This document shows positions 47,141 to 55,442 of a stretch of DNA of 64,000 nucleotides, in pieces. Location: positions 407,126 to 471,125 of the forward strand of contig NZ_JAJCTD010000003.1 of assembly GCF_020564565.1 (NCBI RefSeq). The letters run 5' to 3'. The notes beneath the pieces are model-generated. The model was not told where the DNA came from. It did no database searches and was given only the letters and a program-made list of their open reading frames with translations. A program made the position numbers and the translations under genes. The stretch's first letter is position 1. Each line of letters begins with the position of its first letter. Origin of the DNA: Rhodobacter sp. Har01 (GTDB lineage Bacteria > Pseudomonadota > Alphaproteobacteria > Rhodobacterales > Rhodobacteraceae).

Positions 47141-48003
47141 CGCAAGACATCGGCATCGCCGGCACCGGCCGGATGGGCACCGCCTTCGCCCGCCGCCTGA
47201 TCGAGACCGGCCACGTCGTCCGCGTCTGGAACCGCAGCCCTTTCCGGCTGGCGGCGGCGGTCGAAGCCGGGGCGGTGGCAACCGATATGGCCGGGCTTGC
47301 GGCCTGCCCCACGATCCTGCTGTCGCTGACCGATGCCGCCGCCTCGGGCGCGGTGCTGGACCAACTGGCCGCCGCCGGAATTGCCGGGCGGCTGGTGGTC
47401 GAGATGACCACCCTTCTGCCGGCCGAGGCCGACGCGCTGGCCGCGCGCGCCGCGGCGGCGGGGGCGGAATTCCTGCACTGCCCGGTGGGCGGCACGGTGG
47501 CCCCGGCGCTGAAGGGGCAGCTCCTCGGCCTGGCCGGCGGCGATGCGGCGGCCTTCGACCGCGCGCTGCCGGTGCTGAACCATCTCTGCCGCCGGGTTGC
47601 GCATCTGGGCTCGGCCGGGGCGGCGGCGCGGATGAAACTGGCGATCAACCTGCCGCTGGCGACCTATTGGCAGACGCTGGGCGAAAGCCTGGCGCTGTTG
47701 CGCGGGGCCGGCGTGCCGCATGATCTGGCCGTCAGCCTGATCGCCGACAGCTCCGCCGGACCGACCGTGCTGAAGACCCGCGCGCAGGTGGTGGTCGACA
47801 CGCTGAACGGCACCGATCAGCCGGGTACCTTCGACATCGCCGGGCTGATGAAAGACCTCAGGCTGGCCCTGACGCTGGCCGAAGCCGAAGGTGCGCAGCT
47901 GACGCTTGCCCGCGCCGCCGCCCCCCGGCTGCAGGCCGCGCTGGACGCCGGCCTTGGCCGGTTCGATGGCGCCAGCCTGACCCGCCTGACCGCCACTGGC
48001 TGA
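47137..48003 (+). CDS. 3-hydroxyisobutyrate-dehydrogenase-like NAD(P)-dependent oxidoreductase
   Basis: A 288-residue beta-hydroxyacid dehydrogenase. The cofactor site is GIAGTGRMGTAFARRL. The substrate loop is CPVGGTVAPALKGQL, a variant of the usual PVSGG. The catalytic Lys lies in MKLAINLPLATY, and FDIAGLMKDLRLAL is the conserved C-terminal motif. Members reduce or oxidise 3-hydroxy acids such as 3-hydroxyisobutyrate, tartronate semialdehyde or hydroxymethyl acids. ATGA overlap with the RraA-like gene shows co-translation. Confidence 0.88.
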   Translation: MTQDIGIAGTGRMGTAFARRLIETGHVVRVWNRSPFRLAAAVEAGAVATDMAGLAACPTILLSLTDAAASGAVLDQLAAAGIAGRLVVEMTTLLPAEADALAARAAAAGAEFLHCPVGGTVAPALKGQLLGLAGGDAAAFDRALPVLNHLCRRVAHLGSAGAAARMKLAINLPLATYWQTLGESLALLRGAGVPHDLAVSLIADSSAGPTVLKTRAQVVVDTLNGTDQPGTFDIAGLMKDLRLALTLAEAEGAQLTLARAAAPRLQAALDAGLGRFDGASLTRLTATG

Positions 48004-48833
48004 TGAGCCTTCTCGACCCCGCCACCCTGCTGCCGCTGATCGCAGCGCTGACCCTTGCCGGCGCGCTGATCGGCTTTCTCGCCGGCCTTTTCGGCATTGG
48101 CGGCGGGGCCATCTCGGTTCCGGTGTTCTATCAGGTGTTCCAGACCCTTGGCCACGCGCCCGACGTGGCGATGCCGCTGGCGGTGGGCACCTCGCTGGCG
48201 GTCATCATCCCGACCTCGATCCAGTCCTCGCGCGGGCACTTCAAGCGCGGGACGGTCGACATGGGCCTGCTGCGGCTCTGGGCCCTTCCGGTGCTGGCGG
48301 GGGTGGCCCTTGGCTCTGCCGTCGCCCGCTTTGCGCCACCCCAGGTCTTCCAGATCGTCTTCGTCGTGGTGGCCGCCATCAACGCCGCCAAGCTGCTGTC
48401 CGGCGGGTCAGGCTGGCGGCTGCGCGACAGCCTGCCGGGCAAGACCGCGCTGCGGGCCTATGGCGCCGGCGTCGGGCTGGTGTCGGCGCTGATGGGCATC
48501 GGCGGCGGGGCGGTGTCGAACCTGATCCTGACGCTGCACAACGTGCCGATCCACCGCGCCGTGTCGACCTCGGCCGGGGTCGGCGTGCTGATCGCCGTGC
48601 CCGGAACGCTGGGCTACATGATCGCCGGTCTTGGGCGGCCCGACCTGCCGCCCGACGCGATCGGCTTCGTGTCAGTCGCAACCTTCCTGTTGACCATCCC
48701 GACCTCGATCCTGACCACGCGCTTTGGCGTTGCCCTGGCGCACCGGCTATCCCGCAAACACCTTGAAACCGCCTTTGGCCTTTTCCTGCTGGCGGTCTGC
48801 CTGCGGTTCCTGTGGGCAATCCTCGCAGCCTGA
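48003..48833 (+). CDS. TauE/SafE-family membrane transporter
   Basis: A 276-residue membrane protein with about eight hydrophobic segments and two copies of the family repeat: GFLAGLFGIGGGAISVPVFY near the N-terminus and GLVSALMGIGGGAVSNLILT in the middle. The family exports sulfite, sulfoacetate or small organic anions. It overlaps the dehydrogenase stop by one base. In this island it may export a product, or import the substrate by another route. Confidence 0.9.
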   Translation: MSLLDPATLLPLIAALTLAGALIGFLAGLFGIGGGAISVPVFYQVFQTLGHAPDVAMPLAVGTSLAVIIPTSIQSSRGHFKRGTVDMGLLRLWALPVLAGVALGSAVARFAPPQVFQIVFVVVAAINAAKLLSGGSGWRLRDSLPGKTALRAYGAGVGLVSALMGIGGGAVSNLILTLHNVPIHRAVSTSAGVGVLIAVPGTLGYMIAGLGRPDLPPDAIGFVSVATFLLTIPTSILTTRFGVALAHRLSRKHLETAFGLFLLAVCLRFLWAILAA

Positions 48834-49046
48834 GGCGCCCCCGCCCCCGGATCCGACGTGACGGCTCGGTGGTCGGCATGGTCTTTGCAGGCCGCGCTGG
48901 AGTATCGAAGCTCTGTTCAACAGTCGGAGAGACCGCTTCCCCTTTGTCCTGCCTGGCCTAACATGCAAAGTGGTAACCTGTGTGCCTGACGCGTTCCGGT
49001 ACTTTCTCTGGCAACAGGCGCACGGCCGGACAGGTCTCGGCGGGAA

Positions 49047-50201
49047 ATGAGAGGGCAGGCAATCCGGATGAGGCTCATTCCCCAGATTCTGGTGATCGCG
49101 CTTGTCGGCGCGGCGGCCATCCCGCTTTCGGCCCGGTTCGTGCCGGGAACACGGCCCTGGCTTGACCGGATCGGCCTTCTGCAACCGTTGGCCTCGTTGG
49201 GCGTCGTTCCCGCCAAGGCAGCGGCAGGACCAGACGGCCAGGCCAAGGGCGGCGGCCCGGGGGCGATGGTGGTTGCGGGCGAGGTCCGCCACCAGGTTCT
49301 GCGCGACGTGGTGGCCGCCATCGGATCGGCCCGAGGGGTGCAGTCGGTTGATCTGTCGTTCGGGGTCACCGGGCGGCTGACGGCCCTGACGGTGGCGCCG
49401 GGCCAGCGGGTCGCGGCGGGCGACGTGATCGCCGAACTGGATGCCGAGGCGGCGCTTTTGATGGTCGAGCGCGCCCGGCTGGTGCTGGAAGACGCGCAAA
49501 AGACGCTGGACCGGCTGGACCAGCTGGCGCAGTCGGGTGCCACGACCAGCCTGCAGCGGCAGGATGCGGAACTGGCGCTGCGGACGGCAGACCTGGCGCT
49601 GCAATCGGCCGAGCGCGACCTGACCGACCATCGGCTGACCGCGCCCATCGCCGGCTACGTCGGGTTGATCGAGCCGCAGACCGGCGATCTGGTCACGCCG
49701 ACCACCACGATCACCCGGATCGAGGACCGCTCAAGCCTGATCGTCGATTTCCGGGTGCCCGAGCGGGTGGCAGCCAGGGTGGCGCCGGGCGACATGGTGG
49801 CGGCCGCGCCGATCTCGACCCCCGGGCAGGCCATCGAGGGCCGCATCGTCGCAGTGGACAACCGGGTGGACGAGACCAGCCGCACCCTGCGCGTGCAGGC
49901 CACCATCGGCAATGCCGACGACAGCCTGCGCGCGGGCATGGCGTTCCGGATCGAGCTGGCCTTCACCGGGGCGGAGTATCCCGCGGTCGACCCGCTGGCG
50001 ATCCAGTGGGGGGCCGAGGGGGCCTTTGTCTGGATCGTGCGGCAGGGCAAGGCGGTGCGGCTGCCGATCCGCATCCTGCAGCGCAATGCCGATGCGGTGC
50101 TGGTCGAGGCAGCGCTTGAGGCGGGCGATCTGGTGGTGACCGAAGGGGTCCAGGCGCTGCGCCCGGGCGCCGAAGTCTCTGTCGCGCCGCCGCGGAGCTG
50201 A
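49047..50201 (+). CDS. RND efflux periplasmic adaptor (membrane fusion protein)
   Basis: A 384-residue adaptor with an N-terminal membrane anchor (LIPQILVIALVGAAAIPL). The lipoyl-like half appears as GRLTALTVAPGQRVAAGDVIAELD; the coiled-coil hairpin lies around residues 130-190; and the second lipoyl half is LTAPIAGYVGLIEPQTGDLV. The beta-barrel and membrane-proximal parts follow. An alternative ATG at 49068 would remove MRGQAIR. It couples the pump at 50205-53339 to an outer-membrane channel, which is not in the window. Confidence 0.9.
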   Translation: MRGQAIRMRLIPQILVIALVGAAAIPLSARFVPGTRPWLDRIGLLQPLASLGVVPAKAAAGPDGQAKGGGPGAMVVAGEVRHQVLRDVVAAIGSARGVQSVDLSFGVTGRLTALTVAPGQRVAAGDVIAELDAEAALLMVERARLVLEDAQKTLDRLDQLAQSGATTSLQRQDAELALRTADLALQSAERDLTDHRLTAPIAGYVGLIEPQTGDLVTPTTTITRIEDRSSLIVDFRVPERVAARVAPGDMVAAAPISTPGQAIEGRIVAVDNRVDETSRTLRVQATIGNADDSLRAGMAFRIELAFTGAEYPAVDPLAIQWGAEGAFVWIVRQGKAVRLPIRILQRNADAVLVEAALEAGDLVVTEGVQALRPGAEVSVAPPRS

Positions 50202-50204
50202 GCG

Positions 50205-53200
50205 ATGCGGCCGCAACCCGACACGCCCGAAGTCTCCGCCCCGGTTCAGGGCGGGCACGGCACCGCGCTGTTCGTGCGGCGGCCGATCCTGGCCTTTGTG
50301 CTGAACGCGCTGATCGTGATCGCCGGGCTGGCCGGCCTGATGGGCGCCGATGTGCGCGAACTGCCCGATGTGGACCGGCCGGTGGTTTCGGTCTCGACCG
50401 CCTATCCCGGGGCGGCGCCTGAAACCATCGACCGCGAGGTGACGGCGGTCATCGAAGGGGCCGCCAGCCGCATCGCCGGGGTGAAGACGATTTCCTCGTC
50501 TTCGCGGTTCGGGTCCAGCCGGGTGACGGTCGAGTTTCGCGACGATGTCGATCTGGACGTGGCCGCAACCGATCTGCGCGACGCCGTGGCCCGGGTGACC
50601 AACAGCCTGCCAGATGAGGCGGAAGACCCCCGCGTGGTGAAGTCGGACGCCGACAGTGATGCGATCCTGCGGATCGCCGTCACCTCGGCCCGCCGCAGTG
50701 CGGATGAGTTGACGACGCTGGTGCATGATCTGGCGGAAACGCGGCTGCTGGCGGCGCCCGGGGTGGCCGACCTGCAGATCTTTGGCGACCGCGACCTTGC
50801 CTTCCGGGTGGATGTCGACCTGATGCAACTGGCAGCGCGGGGGCTGACGCTGGCGAACCTGCGCGCCGTCCTGGGCGACGCGGCCTTTGACGCGCCAGCG
50901 GGGGCGCTGAGTTCGGACCGGCAAAGCCTGATGGTGCGCACCACCGCCGCGATCCGCACCGCGCCGCAGATCGAGGCGCTGACCATTGCCGGCGACGTGC
51001 GGCTGGGCGACGTGGCGCAGGTCACGCTGGGGCCAGAGCCCGGCGCATCTGTTCTGCGGGCCAATGGCGAGACGGGAATTGGCCTGGGCATCATCCGGCA
51101 GGCCAACGGCAATTCGCTGGCAATCTCGCAGGCGGTGCGGCAGGTGGTGGCCGACCTGCAACCGCTGCTGCCGCCCGATGTGCGGATGTTCGTCACCTCG
51201 GACAGCGCCGATTTCATCGAAGGCGCGATCCACGAGGTCGAAGTGGCGCTGGTGCTGTCGGTGCTGGTGGTGACGGCGGTGATCTACCTGTTCCTGCGCG
51301 ATGCGCGGGCGACGCTGATCCCGGTCATTGCCATTCCGGTGGCGCTGGTGGGCACGCTGGCGGCGATCTGGCTGGTCGGCTTTTCCATCAACATCCTGAC
51401 GCTGCTGGCGCTGGTGCTGGCGACCGGGATCGTGGTCGACGATGCCATCGTGGTCCTGGAAAACATCGTCCGCCGCCGGTCGGAAGGGATGGGCGCACGG
51501 GCGGCGGCGGTGCTGGGGACCGAGCAGGTGTTCTTTGCCGTGCTGGCGACCACCACCACCCTGGCTGCGGTGTTCATCCCGCTGTCCTTCCTGCCCGGCC
51601 AGACCGGCGGGCTGTTCCGCGAGTTCGGCTTTACCCTGGCCATCGCGGTGCTGCTGTCGTCGATCACCGCGCTGACGCTGTGCCCGGTGCTGGCCGCGCG
51701 GATGCTGCGCCCGCATGAGGACCGGCGGGGCATCGTCAGCAAGGCCGGCGAGGCGCTGGCCCGCGTCTATGCCGCCACCCTGCGGTTGTGCCTCAATGCG
51801 CCCTTGGTGTCGGTCGCGGGGGCGGTGCTGTTCGCGGCCTTGGCGGTGGCCAGTGCCGCGTCGCTGCGCCAGGAACTGACCCCGGCCGAGGATCGGGCGG
51901 TGATCCTGCTGTCGGTGCAGGCGCCGCAGGGGGTGTCGCTGGATTACACCGACGGCAAGATGCGCGAGATCGAGGCGCTGGTCGAACCGCTGCGCGAAAG
52001 CGGCGAGGTGAAAAGTGTTTTCGCCATTGCCGGCATGGGCGGGCAGGACAGCCGCGGCTTTGTCGTTGTCACGCTGGCCGACTGGGCTGCGCGCAGCCGC
52101 AGCCAGCAGGACATCGCGGCCGAGCTGACCGGCGCCCTGCGTGGGGTGATTGGCGTGCGGACCTTTGCCATCCAGCCGAATTCGCTGGGCATCCGCGGGG
52201 CGGGGCAGGGGCTGTCGTTCGCGCTGGTGGGCGATGATTATGCCACTCTGGCCACGGCGGCGCGCGCGCTGGTTGCCCGGATGGAAGAGAACCCAGGCTT
52301 TGGCCAGGTGCGGCTGGGCTATGACACCACCCAGCCGCAGCTGTTCGTCGAGATCGACCGGACCCGCGCGGAAGACCTGGGCGTGCAGATCGACGGTCTG
52401 GGCGAGGCCTTGCAGGCGGTGCTGGACGGGCGCACCGTGGGCACGCTGTTCCTGGATGACGACAGTTTCGACATCCGGCTGGTGTCGACCTCGGACCCGG
52501 TGAATGACCCGGGCGATCTGGAACGCATCTTCGTGCCGTCGCGCGACGGGCGGATGGTGCCGATCTCGACCTTCGTGACGCTGACGGAACGCGCGGTGGC
52601 GCCGGAACTGGGGCGCGAGGCGCAGATGCGGTCGGTGCCGATCACCGCCGGGCTCACGCCCGAGCTGGCGCTGGGCGCGGCGCTGGCCGAGGTGCAGGCG
52701 CTGTCGGGCGATCTGTTGGGCGCCGACATGCGCATCGTGCCCTTGGCCGAGGCGGCGACGCTGGGCGAGACCTCGTCGGGGATGCTGGTGACCTTCGGCA
52801 TCGCGCTGGCGGTGGTGTTCCTGGTGCTGGCGGCGCAGTTCGAAAGCTTCGTCTCGGCGGTGATCGTGATGGCGACGGTGCCGCTGGGGCTGGCCTGCGC
52901 GGTGTTCGCGTTGCTGCTGACGGGGGGCAGCCTGAACGTCTACTCGCAGATCGGGCTGGTTCTCCTGGTGGGCATCATGGCCAAGAACGGTATCCTGATC
53001 GTGGAATTCGCCGATCAGTTGCGCGAACGCGGGGCCACGGTGCGGCAAGCGATCGAACAGGCGGCGACGGTCCGGCTGCGGCCGGTGATGATGACCATGG
53101 TCGCTACCGTGCTGGGCGGGCTGCCCCTGGTGCTGGCGCAGGGCGCCGGGGCCGAGGCGCGCGAGGTGCTGGGCTGGATCATCGTCGGCGGTCTGGGCCT

Positions 53201-53339
53201 GGCGACGCTGGCGACGCTCTATGTCACGCCCGTCGCCTATCTGCTGCTGGCCGGGTTCGCGCGGTCGCGCGCCGCGGAAACCGAACTTCTGGCGGTCGAA
53301 CTGCAGACCGCCAACCGAGGCGCCAACGCGGTGGGATAG
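50205..53339 (+). CDS. RND-type efflux pump inner-membrane protein
   Basis: A 1044-residue HAE1-type pump, 3 bases after its adaptor. The proton-relay motif GIVVDDAIVVLENIVRR carries the two Asp residues in helix 4, and the matching GIMAKNGILIVEFADQLRER lies in helix 10. Two large periplasmic loops with the DDDSFDIRLVS-type insert follow helices 1 and 7. The start FVRRPILAFVLNALIVIAGL is typical. Substrate (drug, solvent or metabolite) cannot be read from sequence, and no regulator is adjacent. Confidence 0.92.
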   Translation: MRPQPDTPEVSAPVQGGHGTALFVRRPILAFVLNALIVIAGLAGLMGADVRELPDVDRPVVSVSTAYPGAAPETIDREVTAVIEGAASRIAGVKTISSSSRFGSSRVTVEFRDDVDLDVAATDLRDAVARVTNSLPDEAEDPRVVKSDADSDAILRIAVTSARRSADELTTLVHDLAETRLLAAPGVADLQIFGDRDLAFRVDVDLMQLAARGLTLANLRAVLGDAAFDAPAGALSSDRQSLMVRTTAAIRTAPQIEALTIAGDVRLGDVAQVTLGPEPGASVLRANGETGIGLGIIRQANGNSLAISQAVRQVVADLQPLLPPDVRMFVTSDSADFIEGAIHEVEVALVLSVLVVTAVIYLFLRDARATLIPVIAIPVALVGTLAAIWLVGFSINILTLLALVLATGIVVDDAIVVLENIVRRRSEGMGARAAAVLGTEQVFFAVLATTTTLAAVFIPLSFLPGQTGGLFREFGFTLAIAVLLSSITALTLCPVLAARMLRPHEDRRGIVSKAGEALARVYAATLRLCLNAPLVSVAGAVLFAALAVASAASLRQELTPAEDRAVILLSVQAPQGVSLDYTDGKMREIEALVEPLRESGEVKSVFAIAGMGGQDSRGFVVVTLADWAARSRSQQDIAAELTGALRGVIGVRTFAIQPNSLGIRGAGQGLSFALVGDDYATLATAARALVARMEENPGFGQVRLGYDTTQPQLFVEIDRTRAEDLGVQIDGLGEALQAVLDGRTVGTLFLDDDSFDIRLVSTSDPVNDPGDLERIFVPSRDGRMVPISTFVTLTERAVAPELGREAQMRSVPITAGLTPELALGAALAEVQALSGDLLGADMRIVPLAEAATLGETSSGMLVTFGIALAVVFLVLAAQFESFVSAVIVMATVPLGLACAVFALLLTGGSLNVYSQIGLVLLVGIMAKNGILIVEFADQLRERGATVRQAIEQAATVRLRPVMMTMVATVLGGLPLVLAQGAGAEAREVLGWIIVGGLGLATLATLYVTPVAYLLLAGFARSRAAETELLAVELQTANRGANAVG

Positions 53340-53469
53340 AACGCCCGTCGGAGATGCCCAAGGGCCGGACGTGCTGCGCATGCTTTGGCGCGGAGACGCC
53401 GGGCAAGTGCTCTTCGCCTTTCGGCCCAACCAGATCCTGCCAGCTGCCGTCCAGGGCAATGCACTGCAG

Positions 53470-53823
53470 TCAACGGGCCGGGACAACAGGCTCTGCGGCC
53501 CAAAGCTCTGCCAGCAGGGCGCTGGCATCCTGCAACAGCCGTGTCTGGTCTTCCTGGGGATAGACCGCTGCCAACGTCCGGGCGGTACCCGCAGCCGAGG
53601 CCGCCCGAGAAAGCAGCGTCCAGATCGTCTGGGCGACCGGGCTCAGATGCCACAGCATCGCCTCGCCCGGTCGCCACAGAAAGACCGCGGCCCCGACACG
53701 GCGGACGGCGCCGCCGGGGCCGCGCCTGAAACGCACGTCCGGGTCGATGGCTGGTGCAGCGCCGGCGGGCGTGGCCGCGCTCACCTGCGCAAGCGGGGGC
53801 AAAATCGGCACTGCAGCAGCCAT
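53470..53823 (-). CDS. PqqD-like peptide-recognition protein
   Basis: A 117-residue protein. From about residue 27 the sequence [20 protein letters not shown], then [18 protein letters not shown] and [12 protein letters not shown], fits the PqqD/RRE fold that presents precursor peptides to maturation enzymes. GGAGG lies 8 bases before the ATG at 53823. The upstream frame continues without a stop into the IS21 istB fragment, so a fused product is possible on paper but the ribosome site argues for an independent start. No radical-SAM or lasso-type partner gene is visible; it is probably an orphan left by the insertion. Confidence 0.55.
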   Translation of the reverse strand: MAAAVPILPPLAQVSAATPAGAAPAIDPDVRFRRGPGGAVRRVGAAVFLWRPGEAMLWHLSPVAQTIWTLLSRAASAAGTARTLAAVYPQEDQTRLLQDASALLAELWAAEPVVPAR

Positions 53824-53886
53824 CGCCCTTCCCTCCACGGGGAACACCCGCAGAAGAAGCGCGACAGCCGCTTCAAGGTCGGCATA

Positions 53887-54237
53887 GGTCATCTTTTCAT
53901 CACCGAAGACCGTCGACCATTCGCCGAAGGCAAGGTTGGTGGTGACGATGATCGAGGTGCGTTCGTAGAGGCGGCTGATCAGGTGGAAGAGGAGCTGTCC
54001 GCCGGATTGGGCGAAGGGCAGACAGCCCAATTCATCGAGGATGACGAAGTCGAGGCGGGTCATGCAGTCGGCCAGCCGCCCTTGTTTGCCGCCGCGCGTC
54101 TCGGTCTCGAGCCGGTTCACCAGATCGACGACGTTGTAGAAGCGGCCACGGGTGCCGTTGCGGATGAGCGCACGGGCAATGGCGATGGCGAGGCGGGCCT
54201 TGCCGGTTCCGGTGCCGCCGATCAGACCGGCATGACG
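53887..54237 (-). pseudogene. istB: IS21-family istB fragment (ATPase helper), truncated
   Basis: The middle of Ist[21 protein letters not shown] (Walker A, with Arg where Thr is usual), [40 protein letters not shown] (Walker B) and [20 protein letters not shown] ending at FGDEKMT. Both ends are missing. At the left it runs straight into sequence leading to the PqqD-like gene; at the right it abuts an IS66 fragment. No istA or terminal repeat is nearby. Dead remnant. Confidence 0.88.
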
Positions 54238-54242
54238 CCCGT

Positions 54243-54665
54243 CAGCGGGTGGTACGCCCGATGCTCAGTGAACTGCATGACTGGATGCGGGCCGAGCACG
54301 CGCGGATGTCGAAGCACAACCCCGTCGCCTGGGCCATCAACTACATGTTCGAGGAGGACGGCCGCTGGGACGCTTTCACCCGCTTCCTCGACGATGGCCG
54401 CATCTGCCTGACGAACAATGCCGCCGAACGCGCCCTGCGCGGCATCACCCTCGGCTGCAATGCCTGGCTCTTCGCCGGTTCGCCCCGCGGCGGCGAGCGC
54501 GCCGCCTTCCTGTATTCCCTGATCGTCACCGCCAAGATGAACGACGTCGACCCCCAAGCCTGGCTTGCCGATGTTTTTGGCAGGCTGCCGGACATGCCAC
54601 TGTCCCGCCTGCCGGACCTTCTGCCCTGGAACTGGAAGGCGCAGCACATGGATCAGGCCGCCTGA
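54243..54665 (+). pseudogene. IS66-family transposase C-terminal fragment
   Basis: About 140 residues of the C-terminal part of an IS66 transposase: [58 protein letters not shown] and AFLYSLIVTAKMND with the final catalytic Glu in NNAAERALR, ending in the usual DLLPWNW. The N-terminal two thirds are missing, replaced by the istB fragment. Conserved residues are also changed (NPVAWAINYM for the usual Lys). Remnant of an IS66 copy whose right end may still be present. Confidence 0.85.
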
Positions 54666-54667
54666 GC

Positions 54668-54889
54668 ATGCAGTTGAACAAGGTCCATGCCGTCAAGACC
54701 ATCGACCGCATCGCGGCAGAACTCGGAGAGACCGTCGATCACCTCCATGATCTCGCCATCGGCATGGAACCCGAAGACGGCGGCATCTGGGTCTACGGCA
54801 CCGCAGATGTCGAGGTCCTCGCGTTCTCCCCATTCGGCGTGGAAAACCTCATCGAGATGATCGCGTTGGAACGCAACCGTCAGCCCTGA
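54668..54889 (+). CDS. Small IS66-associated protein (hypothetical)
   Basis: A 73-residue acidic protein starting MQLNKVHAVKTIDRIAAEL, 2 bases after the transposase remnant. From memory, similar small frames follow the transposase gene in some rhodobacterial IS66 elements as passengers; this could not be checked. The frame is intact and leucine- and isoleucine-rich, compatible with a small helical protein. No known function. Confidence 0.5.
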   Translation: MQLNKVHAVKTIDRIAAELGETVDHLHDLAIGMEPEDGGIWVYGTADVEVLAFSPFGVENLIEMIALERNRQP

Positions 54890-54899
54890 GCAACTACGG

Positions 54900-54950
54900 C
54901 CTTCACCGGATCGTTGCGGTATTTGAGTGACCGATCGCATCCGGTGAAGG
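54900..54950. repeat. 12-bp inverted repeat after the IS66 remnant
   Basis: CCTTCACCGGAT (54900-54911) and ATCCGGTGAAGG (54939-54950) are perfect inverted copies separated by 27 bases. The loop is too long and the flanks lack a T-run, so it is not a typical terminator. Position suggests an element end, a target site or a fold in the IS66 3' region. Confidence 0.6.
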
Positions 54951-55442
54951 GCGCCCTAGTCAGAGGCGAGAAAGGGATTCAGCTTCTTCTGATCATGAAA
55001 AAAAGTTGCTGAAAGTTGTTTCGCGACCTCCTGAAATGAAGCGGTCCCTCAGGTCGTATCGCCAGGGATGAGCTGGATGACCTCGCCAGCCGCCTCCCTG
55101 CGTTGCAGGCTGGTAGCTTCATCACCTTTCGCGACGAAGATGAATGACGCCATGATCTCTTCTTGTCCAGATTTCCAGTTTTGGCGCGGGAAGCGGGTGG
55201 GGGGTGTCCAAATCCGCCGGATAGCGTGGATTATCTGCAAGGATATCCGACTTGATATGCCTTATCCTCGGCCCTCCGCCGCCATCTCTCCGGTCCGACT
55301 ACGTGAGCTAGTCTTGCATTGCCTGAACTGGTCCCCGAAAAAGGCGACGGGCCCCGTCCTGGTCCGTCGAAGTCCGCTTTTGGACATACCGTCAGCACTA
55401 TGGACAATTCATCCGAGCACTGAGAACAGCCCGAACGCCCGT
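54951..55442. other. 492-base stretch without a confident gene
   Basis: Base composition is more AT-rich at the left (near 54980-55030) than in neighbouring genes, as expected of insertion-element debris. A 34-codon minus-strand frame (55049-55153, MASFIFVAKGDEATSLQRRE) has AGAAGAGA before it but no recognised relative. A longer 63-codon frame ending at the same stop adds nothing recognisable. The region is downstream of nrdJ and holds no clear terminator. Confidence 0.4.

Noticed and set aside
49731..53528. 1265-codon open frame on the minus strand
   Set aside because: Runs antisense through the RND pump and its adaptor; composition (Arg, Gln, His, Gly) is that of a high-GC shadow frame.
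54900..54950. Rho-independent terminator
   Set aside because: The 27-base loop and lack of a T-run do not fit; listed as an inverted repeat instead.
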